Of a stretch of DNA of 64,000 bases, positions 21,201-29,805 are shown in pieces. The position numbers were made by a program, and so were the translations under genes. Location of the stretch: positions 9,659,122 through 9,723,121 of the forward strand of contig OX388327.1 in the NCBI GenBank assembly GCA_947579605.1, read 5' to 3'. Under the pieces are notes generated by a model, which saw only the letters and a list, made by a program, of their open reading frames with translations, was not told the origin of the DNA and did no database searches. The stretch is from Athripsodes cinereus. Its lineage: Eukaryota > Arthropoda > Insecta > Trichoptera > Leptoceridae. Each line of letters begins with the position of its first letter. Position 1 is the first letter of the stretch.

Positions 21201-24200
21201 TAGAAGACCACCCATTCGTTTACAACATGTCTCAATATCATAAATCATACATATTACCTAGTGTTTTCAACACCAAGTGTTTACTCTAACTTTTAATCTG
21301 AAATTCTAACAAAAAATATCAATTTCACATTATTTTTTTGCATGTAACGTGAGAGTAAAATACCTTTTTGAAATCTTCATTTGTGCCATTATTTGTGTAC
21401 TTCCTATTTTAATTTGTTTGGATTTTTCACCATACATATTATTACTTCATTTCGTTGAAATTAAAATCACATGAATAAATGACATATACAAATGGAAATT
21501 TAATTATTTATGACTTATTGAAAAACTAATAGCTCTTGTATTTTTGAATAGGGTATTCCACCAAACTCAAACCAAGGATCCAGAAGGCCAAGTCATGCAC
21601 AAAGGCAACAATCAATACAAGAATCAAGTCCAGAAGAAGAGGATGAGTCGTCCAGTGGAGAAGAAGGGGTATAAACTATAACTATCATTATTTTGACCAA
21701 AACACCTTCATTAAAGACAATGTATTAAAAAAAAAACATAATCTACTCTACAATGTGAAATCTTTCAGTCATTCTCATACAATTAAAATCTGATAAACAA
21801 ACGTTATTGTAAAGAGGAGAGTTGCTACTTGAGCAGAATATATTATCGACAGTCGGTACAACAGCAATATATCTTTTTACAAAAATGATCTATTACTATC
21901 TGAGGTTGTCAATTGAGATGCATTTTGTAACTACTATTGAAGTAACAAAAAATAAATTGTAATGCCATCAAATTGAAGTAATTTTTACAATGAATTCAGA
22001 AATGGCCTAAATAATGAACCATAAATGACTGGCATGAAGTGGCATTGCTAAAAACTTAATTATGTTAATTTTTATGATGGAATATAATTGAACAATGTGG
22101 CAGATATGGTAATGAATGAATGAGGCTAAACTTTTTGTAAATATTTTAGGAAGATGAAGAAGAAAAACAGAAAAGGAGAAATGGAAGAGAGCTGAAGATG
22201 TTGTGCAATAAATTGAAGAACCTCAAAGAGAAGATGGACAAGGTAAAGAAGGAAAGAGAGGGGCTGAAGGTACAATTGAAGAACCAACAAGGAGCATTGA
22301 AGTAAGTTACTGTTTTATAAAGTAATAGATTTTAAGTTTAATCTTATTAATTTTTATTATTAATTTTATTAAGTTAAGATTTAACTCCCCTTTCACGACA
22401 CAAGCTTTTAGTAGCTTACTGTGAAAGGTGTATAAGGTTGTATTTGGGTTTATAACAAAAACCCAGATATATCTTTTTAAAAAAAAAAAAAAAAAGATTA
22501 TGCTTTGTGCAACTTTGGTCTTCAATACAAAGGAATCCTGGAAAAAGAAGGGATCAACTGTTCAGATTCATCTAACAATTACTTTCTCATTATTTTTTTT
22601 TGTATTTTTGACACAATCATATTTTTATTTTAAACTACTTTAGATTAATCATTCCAATTAATTCAACTCCAGTAACGAGCAATAACATTCTGTTCCTCCG
22701 AGAATTGAACCCACGACCCCTCGCTTACAATGAGAATATATAGACCGCTAGTCAACCTATTTGGATAGGTATTAACTAGATAGGTATGTTGTATATGATA
22801 CATAATATATTATGTGAACTTGCTTTAGGAATGCATGATACAGAGTTTCAACACTTATGAATCGACTTGAGGCTTGGTTAAGAGTTACTCTCTTTACTCC
22901 CGCCTTGTAAGTGAAGGATAGTGGGTTCGATTCTCCAAGTGAAAAGATTTTTTCTGCTCGTTTCTGGAGTTGAATTGATTTGTTGAAAAGTTATTGACAT
23001 TGAATTTTATAATTTGGGAACTCTCTTATTATCTTTAATACTTGTTTACTTTTGGTTGTCAGTCTAAATCTTGCTATTCAGATAAGTAACAACTGATCTT
23101 CTTATTATTTGTCGTGTCGAAACCCAGAAAACCAATCAAACAGATCTCCAGTACTGTGCAAAATGCACAGCACGTGGAGATACGTCAAAAATATCTTCTT
23201 ATTATTAGTTATGATTAAGATTATAGATTTGTAGATTATAGTATTTTTTACTGGGGAAAATAGATCAATATAAAAATTATGACGTTTCAGGCAAGAACGT
23301 AAGAAGTACAAGGCATTGAAGAAGGAAGTGGACAAGATGGCTAAGATGATGAAGGATACAGATGAAGATGAAGAAGAGGATGAAGATGAGGATGAGGAAA
23401 AGAAAGAGAAGAAGGGAGCAGCTGGAGAGGAAGAGGAAGGTAGTGAAGAAGAGGAAGAAGAAGAGGAGACAGAGACAGAAACAGAACAGGAGACAGAGAG
23501 TGATACTGAGAGCGAGAGTGAGGCAGAGGTAATGAAATTGAAAAGATATTATACCCAGTGAATTGCTTGCCATACATGCAAAAAAGAAAAGCATGCATGA
23601 AGATTAAATCTATAATTTATGAAAGAAAAGAAGCGAAAATCTAGACTGAAATTAAAATTAATTCAAACTTGACGCCAAACGCATCTGTCGCAAACTTTAT
23701 TTCAATTAAAAATATAGAGAAATTAGACCTCCAAGTATATTAAAGTTGACTTGAATTTGGCGCCAAGCAAACCTGATGACCCCTAAAACTATTTGTATCT
23801 CTTTTCCCACAGTTTGGCTAACAATTATTTAGCTTCTAATGACATTAAGTAAACATTTAGTGCCCAGGTATCTTTCGCAAAATTGCATGCACAATATAAA
23901 AAGTCTAGTCCCGCCACTGAATATAACTAATATGCATATAAAAAAATTATTTTACCTAATTGAATTATATTTTTTATAAAAGATTGATTTATTTGTGACT
24001 ATGTTTTACAGGACGCTCCTTTTGAAACGAAGAAAGAAAATCTTTCAGCCAGGGTAAAGAAGCACGAATCAGCTGTGAACGCTCTGAAGAAGGGCAACTA
24101 CCTGATCATCGCGAACATCGACAGACTTAAAGATGACGTTATGAGGCAAAAGGAAGAGTCTGCCAGCCTTCAAGAAGACCTGGATTCAGTGCTTGCTGAA

Positions 24201-24209
24201 CTCGAGTAA
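15261..24209 (+). CDS. WH2-motif, proline-rich, acidic coiled-coil protein (long form)
   Basis: Coding exons 15271-15448, 16100-16197, 16595-16901, 19575-19785, 19902-20184, 20291-20397, 20484-20796, 21048-21128, 21552-21668, 22150-22301, 23291-23528 and 24012-24209 join in consistent phase into 760 residues, ending TAA. All introns are GT-AG. The N terminus (MPGGTGRETQRPPWVKD) is basic and proline-rich. After a PPPMPPPMPPKLPPPP run, two WH2-type motifs follow: MMKEVETGIKLKHI (about residue 245) and LLKQINQGIKLKTV (about 295). WH2 motifs bind monomeric actin, so a role in actin organisation is inferred. Residues 360-500 and most of 560-760 are coiled coil with a Glu/Asp run (about 650-690). 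The pairing of proline-rich, WH2-like and coiled-coil parts recalls shootin-type proteins, but I do not recognise the gene. The start is the first ATG after a splice acceptor. Confidence 0.82.
15560..15900 (-). repeat. Probable degenerate LINE fragment in WH2-gene intron 1
   Basis: On the minus strand, broken stretches resemble the C-terminal part of a non-LTR reverse transcriptase, with several stops and no intact motif. The rest of intron 1 (15449-16099) shows nothing. Confidence 0.3.
16245..16309. repeat. Partial copy of the 7288-7781 hAT element
   Basis: About 65 bases matching the right part of that element (GAAAAATTATGGAGAGA, then CTCTTCCATCAGAGGAGAA) and ending in a TCACTA-type terminus. 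It lies in intron 2 of the WH2 gene. Confidence 0.6.
17256..17386. repeat. Hairpin with perfect 55-bp arms
   Basis: Bases 17256-17310 and 17332-17386 are exact reverse complements around a 21-base loop. The match extends imperfectly a few bases outward. This is in intron 3 of the WH2 gene. It could be a small foldback MITE, but no clear target duplication is seen. Confidence 0.9.
17545..17940 (+). repeat. Interspersed retroelement copy in WH2-gene intron 3
   Basis: The block contains CCACCCATCCTGAATGTCTT, then GTGGGATATGCCGTGATG, then GTTAGTTGGAAGATATTGCG, and ends with GCAATAAAGTTTATT and an (ATT)n array. The same order of blocks recurs at 59330-59660 in an intron of the zinc-finger gene, and pieces recur at 370-530, 3660-3730, 24660-24720, 43180-43245 and 46215-46345. 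Most likely a SINE or a LINE 3' end. The 61-codon frame at 17600 is part of it. Confidence 0.65.
17941..19440. other. Rest of intron 3 of the WH2 gene; likely internal promoter region
   Basis: No coding exon of the long form is seen. The last few hundred bases precede the alternative first exon at 19445 and should hold its promoter and 5' UTR. A weak TATATTATAAA-like stretch at about 19386-19397 is the only candidate box, and AT-rich sequence makes it unreliable. Confidence 0.35.
19445..19481 (+). CDS. Alternative first coding exon of the WH2 gene (short form)
   Basis: ATG at 19445 opens MEEEEEAPNLFR, followed directly by a strong donor (GAG then GTGAGAG at 19482). The exon ends in phase 1, the same as the long-form exon at 16595-16901, so it splices in frame to 19575 and gives a 578-residue protein. 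The short form keeps both WH2 motifs and the coiled coils but lacks the basic proline-rich N-terminal 194 residues. The A-rich context before the ATG suits an insect start codon. Confidence 0.65.
22382..22497 (+). repeat. 5'-truncated SINE copy
   Basis: The same family as 5770-5957 but on the + strand and lacking the tRNA-like head. It ends in T6 followed by a run of 16 A. The T-rich start of this region overlaps the spurious reading frames on both strands. Located in intron 10 of the WH2 gene. Confidence 0.7.
22645..22760 (-). repeat. Second tRNA-derived SINE family, copy 1
   Basis: On the minus strand it shows GTGGGTTCAATTCTCGG, a B-box-like element, followed by GCTCGTTACTGGAGTTGAATT. The same blocks occur on the + strand at 22860-23000. 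Located in intron 10 of the WH2 gene. Confidence 0.6.
22860..23000 (+). repeat. Second tRNA-derived SINE family, copy 2
   Basis: Contains TGGTTAAGAGTTACTC (A-box position), GTGGGTTCGATTCTCC (B box) and GCTCGTTTCTGGAGTTGAATT. It is inverted relative to the copy 100 bases upstream, so the pair could form a stem in the pre-mRNA. Confidence 0.65.
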
Positions 24210-24476
24210 AATAAATAATAAAATTTGATAATTTTAAGTGAAAATTGATTAATTATGTTAAGTGCATCTCTCAAAGGGATCTTTACTCATTTTGTACACC
24301 GCCTACTATTCATATTTATAAAACAGTATTCATTTGTTTATTTTTTTGCACTGTAACTATAATAATTAACAAATAATAACACATTTATAACACACAGTTG
24401 GTCTGTTGATTACCCCCATTGTAGGAAGCCTAGTGGTGGTATAAATAAACAATGAAATGACACATTGTTTGAAATC

Positions 24477-24482
24477 AATAAA
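24477..24482 (+). terminator. Candidate polyadenylation signal of the WH2 gene
   Basis: AATAAA followed by a GT/T-rich stretch, about 270 bases after the stop codon. An AATAAA directly after the stop (24210-24215) is closer, but would leave almost no 3' UTR. Confidence 0.4.
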
Positions 24483-25420
24483 GATCTTTCGATAAAACGA
24501 TTCAATGTTTTCATCCCTTTGGCTGGAGATAATTTTTCATCCCAAATGTAGTTTTAATTGGCAGAGATGATAACCTGCATATTCATTACATACAGTCTCC
24601 AAGGAGATCCTGAAAAATATAGGTCTCTCACTCTCTCTTTTGTAAAATTCATAATACATCCCGTATAAGAAATTAAACATCTTAAATTCAGCAATGAGTT
24701 AAGCCACCCATCCTGAACGTCTTAAACGTCTATTGGGTTTTATTTAATGACCTATTGAATATACAATATATGATATGTATCCAATAGGTATAATTTAACC
24801 TGAAGATATATGTATCACAAGAGGTGCTAGGTTCGATTTCTAGTAGGTGCGGTTGGCTGGACAAAATCGTTATACAGCAATGAGCACAGTAACCCGATCT
24901 GAAAGATTGATATGAGAGAAGCATAAGAGACACAGCTGTGGAATTGGTGAACTTTGCCATAATATAAAGCGCTTAAGCCAGCCTGAGCCCATTTGTTATC
25001 GCCGGGATACCTTTAGAATAATCTCTCTCCATCCTGCATGCGATGCATATCTTTAGGTTAAATAGTAAGGTTAAATTATACATATTGTGATAGATATCAC
25101 AAATAACACACAAATCGATGGCTTATTTCTATAGGGAGACAAGTCAAAAAATATCAAAATTGAGTTAATGATGCAAATAATTTCTTAAAGATGGTCTGCA
25201 CATATATCAATAGAGAAACAAGTCAAATATGCTTTTACTGAAAGCTGAAATACTTTGTCTTCGTATGGAAATAATAGAAATTTTACAAAAAATCAGTTCT
25301 ATAGGGTAACAAGTCTAATGTCTCCTTATAGAATTGATAAATTAGTACTGATTTGTGATATATGTAAGTTCTATAGGGAGACATCTAAGATGTATCCTAA
25401 TAAATCTGTAATTTATCATG

Positions 25421-26041
25421 CAACTAGCTGACCCAGCGAGCTTCGTACCGTCTAAGAATCAATGAATGATTAATATTTTTAATCTCTTTACAAACTCCCG
25501 TAATTGTTCAAGTGTGTCATCGTATAGTGTAAAAAATAAAATTCATTTTTGTTGATGAATTATACTTAACTCAGATTTGTGTACAAATTATCTGCTGTAT
25601 GTAATATATGTAGGTACTAATTTATTTTTTAGGTATTAGGTATTGTACCTATTCATTTCAAATTCATAAAAATTCTTATATATGAATTTTTCAAAATTAA
25701 AATTTCAGAATCACAGATGTTAAATTGTATGGATAATTATTCTAATTTGAAAATGTAAACAAAAAATATTCTATAAATAGGCCAATCTTTAAAAAAAACA
25801 TCATCGTTGATTTTGTATAATTTTCCATATTACATTTTTAATTGAAATTGAATTTTAATTGAAATTAAAAATGTATGGAGTAAAAAATTATCTTCGTAAC
25901 TTTTCTTCCCGTGAATTTGTAAGATATTTAATAGCCTATCGGCTATTCAAGGTGGAGAAGAATCCAACAATTCAGAGATCATTCAAATTGGTACAGCCAT
26001 TCCTGAGCTAACTAACGCGACATTCTTTTATATATATAGAT
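25421..26041. repeat. TAGCTGACCC-type interspersed repeat
   Basis: The insertion begins CAACTAGCTGACCCAGCGAG and ends with the TATATATATAGAT run seen at the ends of a widespread insect repeat. The hexamer ATCATG lies directly on both sides (25415-25420 and 26042-26047), a likely target duplication. Coding capacity is absent. Its class (SINE, LINE 3' end or other) is not clear to me. Confidence 0.55.
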
Positions 26042-26611
26042 ATCATGAAAGTATTCAAGTAAGTAGGTCCCTATAAGAGATAAGACAAAATAAACTACTT
26101 CGAAAAACTTGTATACTTTTCAATGTACATATTGTTTTGATATGTTTGTTCCACGCTCTTGAGATGGGTGTTTCATTAGACGGCGCTGAACAAATCATTC
26201 CTCATCATCGATTTACTAAGATTTATTTGAAAGTAGTATGTAACTGATATTATTGTACTGGGTAAATTGAAACTAGCGTTTTTTGTACAGAAACGAAAAA
26301 AACGTATTTCGATTTCTTAGGTAATTATTATTGTTTCGTAAAAAAAATATGAAATAAAAGTAAGTATGTATATCACTCTGTATGTATGATAATAACTCTT
26401 AACTAAATAACTTAAAAATTATAATGACCTGAGAAATCCAAAGAGGTCTCTCTCATGTTTGTTTAATCTATAGTAGAATGAATAGTAAATTGGTGAATCA
26501 ACAAGCCATCATTGCTCAAAAATAATTAATCTACTTGGGATGATAAGCATTATGTATAAAAAAATACTAAATTAAATATTGTATCCTCTTCAGTGTGGTT
26601 TTCATCTCAAG

Positions 26612-26988
26612 CAGTGATTCCCAAAGTGGTCCAGGTGGACCCCCAGGGGTCCACGGGAGACTCGACGGGGGTCTACGATGGCGTGACTAAAAAATGGGGG
26701 TGCACAAGTCGTAAGAGGGGGTCCACGAATCCATAGTTAAAGTATCGGATATTCGGTAAAAGCACCAGATAATGACATCAACAATAGTCGGTACAAATAC
26801 CCGTTACATTGTAGAAAAAGGCTCTGTTAGAAAATATTCTGTAAGAAAACCGAGGAGTTTTTGAAATATTTCAAGTTCCTATACCATTTCGAAAATTTAG
26901 CTATGGGGGGTTAGAAATACAGGGGGTCCACCGATACCAGCAAATTTTTGAAAGTGGTCTATGAGAAAAAAAAGTTTGGGAACCTCTG
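26612..26988. mobile_element. hAT-like MITE inside the 2.3 kb element
   Basis: The ends read CAGTGATTCCCAAAGTGG and, reverse-complemented at the right, CAGAGGTTCCCAAACTTT, a common hAT terminus pattern. The 8-bp target duplication is ATCTCAAG on the left and ATCTAAAG on the right (one mismatch). Bases 26788-26911, on the minus strand, match a core shared with two other MITEs in this window. Confidence 0.8.
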
Positions 26989-27399
26989 ATCTAAAGGTTT
27001 TCCTCCATCACATTTCAAGTGCAAATTGACAGCAGGAGACAACTAAAAACATACGATTTTCTCTGTATAAAGTAGGACAAAAATCTACTTCTATACGGAG
27101 ACATTTGAGATGTCTCCTTATAGAATTGATAAAATTACCAAGACGTACGATTTTATGGGGAGTTAAGTCTGAATACCTTCATATTTTTAATTTTTATATT
27201 TTTTTTGATAATCGAAATGAATTGAAATTATGTTAGTAATAATTAGAACACTTTTTACAAATAAATTGCGAAGTTATTAGTAGGTTAGCTTTTTATTTTG
27301 GGAAGATATCATAGATTAAGTTTTGGCTAAAACTTAAAATGCGATTTGTGTAAAATCATGTTTTTCGACTTGTCTCCCTATAGAAATAAGCCATCGAAA

Positions 27400-27785
27400 T
27401 GTAAGAGCCAAATAACTAGTTTGATAAAAAAAAACGAAAATCCTCCTATATTAATATATAGATAATTGTAAGAAGTGTATTTTACAAGGTATTAGAAATT
27501 CAAATACCTATCTTTTTTTTTATTTTTTTTATTAACTTTTATTAATAAAAAATATGTTTACAAAGTCTATATTCTTTTGCCTAATCCCTTATGGGGATTT
27601 TGGGCTGTGATCTTAACTATCTTACAATAATAAAATTAAACAATCAAAAAATAAAAATAAATATCTAACAATTATTCTTACAGAAATCCTTTATACCTTG
27701 TATTTACTCATTATTTTCATCAGTCAAGTACTCATCAACATATAACACACATTCTTGGAGAATACAACATTTGCCATAATATACT
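27400..27785. other. Low-complexity and repeat sequence between element and LINE
   Basis: No gene is seen. T-rich and A-rich runs, and a stretch around 27560-27620 that resembles a retroelement tail. Nothing further can be supported. Confidence 0.4.
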
Positions 27786-28660
27786 ATGTAAGAGCGTTAA
27801 TGTTTGCCAATGATTTGGTATTGATGGCTGAAAGTGAAAGTGATTTACAGCGAATGATGACGTGTGTATATAAAAATTGTGCGATTAATGGATTGAGAAT
27901 GAATGCAAAGAAGACAAAAATCATGGTGTTTGAAAGAGGAAGTGAGAGAACAGAATGCCAGGTAATGATTGACAACGAAGTATTAGAGCAAGTTGACGAA
28001 TGTGTGTACTTAGGTAGTTTGTTCACGAGAGATGGGAAGTGTGAAAGCGATATTGAAAGGAGAAAAGTTGCTGGCAATAAGGTAAATGGTGCAATCCGAC
28101 CAATAATTGCAAATAGAAACATATCCACCACAGCTAAAAGGTTGGTGCACTCTGCTATCTTAGTGGCAACACTTATGTATGCAAGTGAGACGTGGACCTG
28201 GTTAAAGAAGGATGAAAGTGGCATAAATGCAGTGGAAATGAGATCGTTGAGAAGGATGTGTGGCAAAAGTTTGAGAGATTGTGTGCGTAACAGTGATATA
28301 CGAAAGGAATGTGGAATGAAAGTTGGTGTAATAACAAGGATGAATGTAAATAAGTTAAGATGGTTTGGGCACGTGGAAAGAATGAATGAGGACAGAATGA
28401 CTAAGAAGATATATTTGGCTGAGAGGAATGGTGCTCGGAGACGTGGACGTCCGAGGATTAAATGGCAAGATCATTTAAATCAAATCCTACAGGACGGTCA
28501 CGTGTTGAGCACATTGAACAGGAGAGCATGCATGAGGAATTGTATGACAGTGACGGAAGTGAAAGATATGTATGCAAGGATAGAAGGAAGTGCCACTCGA
28601 TCCTTTCTGCCTACCCCGCAAGGGAAGCGGCGTGATGGTATGTATACTACAGCACTTCAG
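27786..28660 (+). pseudogene. 5'-truncated non-LTR retrotransposon (LINE), reverse-transcriptase C-terminal half
   Basis: The frame at 27755-28720 starts inside the reverse-transcriptase domain at MFANDLVLMAESESDL, the position of the catalytic (F/Y)xDD box. The first aspartate of the pair is Asn here, so this copy could not be active even if complete. It continues with NAKKTKIMVF, an ECVYLGSLFTRDG block, MYASETWTWLKK, and a tail WFGHVERMNEDRMTKKIYLA to RRACMRNCMTV. The frame is otherwise open for 320 codons, suggesting a fairly young insertion. The upstream endonuclease and most of the polymerase are missing. Fragments of the same family lie at 13262-13560, 13710-13880, 38345-38560, 39140-39495 and 40735-41000. 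It resembles RTE-like arthropod LINEs, clade not verified. Confidence 0.85.
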
Positions 28661-29720
28661 GGATTAATATTTACCTATATTGCACAGAACCATTACAAAG
28701 TTTACATTGAGAATCAGTAATTTTCTAAATATTGTTTTATCAACTACTACACGCTCATCAAATACACGATTTTTACACAATATAAAGAATATTTTAAAAT
28801 CTGCAGTTTTTTATTCCTACTTCACACATACGATTTCTTCAGGTTAATTGGATATTGTATTGTTTTGAAGGTGTATATAAAAAATAATTATTAATAAATA
28901 AGTCACAAACATATTATTAATATAACACTATCATAACGATAAATGTGAAACATTTTGATCTAATTATTACATGACATTTGTACTTATCTGTGAATTTTTA
29001 AACAAAATAAACACTTTGAAATACAGAATAGAATTTCATTGAACCTTTAAACAAATCAAAAACATTCCAAATATAAAGAAGTCAATCAAAGATTTTTGTG
29101 AATACGATTGTACAAATGCACACTTACCATATAATATACTGGAAATAAGATTACACAAGATCACATAAAAACTTAAATAATCGAAAACAAACACAACAAA
29201 CTTCGCACAACTTACAAAATTTCAAAACATAGTCATTTTTTTTGACAACAAAAATAAAAGTTACAATGGGTTAGTGTTCCACTCTAGCGGAATATTCAAG
29301 AACTATCAGTTAATGTGGTAACATTAGAAATAAAATAATTTGTGAAACAGTTTTATAAATAGAACATTTTCAATGTATTAAAATAAAACAAAAACATTTT
29401 AATGAGTTCCATTCCCGTTATTATTTGTAAAAGTTTATGTTATAATATGTTTTATATTAAAAATAAATCAAATTGACCTCTTTCATTTTTTTTGTTGTGG
29501 CAACATTTTAACCTTTCAAAATTTAAAAATAAAACTTGTCAAAAAAGTATAACCGATATTGTAATACTTGTGTCGAAATTTTAAACTAAAAAAAAACTTT
29601 AAAAAAATAAAATAATTTCCCAAATCGAACACTTGTGAGTTGTTAAAATATTTGCGATGATTACGCTACATTCTTCATGCCTATATTTTGTGGACTAAAT
29701 AAAAAACGAGTGATCAACGA
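28661..29720. other. Intergenic sequence upstream of Cap-G
   Basis: AT-rich with many oligo-A and oligo-T tracts. No coding exon, RNA gene or clear repeat boundary is seen. The last 100 bases should contain the Cap-G promoter. Confidence 0.4.
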
Positions 29721-29726
29721 GCAAAA

Positions 29727-29734
29727 TTTGGCGG
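29727..29734 (+). promoter_or_regulatory. E2F-like site upstream of Cap-G
   Basis: TTTGGCGG lies 72 bases before the Cap-G start codon, in the only GC-rich patch of the region. E2F sites (TTTSGCGC/TTTGGCGG type) commonly drive S-phase and mitotic genes, which fits a condensin subunit. Only the motif and its position are seen; the regulation is inferred. Confidence 0.4.
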
Positions 29735-29805
29735 CCAGCAAAGTTTGTTTGGTTTTATTTCGTTGTCAAATTAATACTGAATAAACATTCATTATTTGTG
29801 TTAAA

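Larger units (their letters stand above)
25116..27396. mobile_element. Element with perfect 30-bp inverted ends and iterated internal motif
   Basis: The left end (25116-25145, starting CGATGGCTTATTTCTATAGG) and the right end (27367-27396) are exact reverse complements over 30 bases. AAAT flanks both sides and may be the target duplication. Inside, CTATAGGGAGACA-type units recur at about 25130, 25299, 25372 and 27091, and the 24-base stretch after them (GTCTCCTTATAGAATTGATA) occurs at both 25320 and 27112. It has been invaded by a hAT MITE (26612-26988) and by another repeat (25421-26041). Without these it is about 1.27 kb. No transposase is encoded, and I cannot assign a superfamily. Confidence 0.75.

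Noticed and set aside
23277..23598. Leucine/phenylalanine-rich minus-strand frames resembling a membrane protein
   Set aside because: Antisense shadow of the Glu/Lys-rich exon at 23291-23528.
27784..28266. 160-codon minus-strand frame
   Set aside because: Antisense shadow of the LINE reverse transcriptase; no domain.
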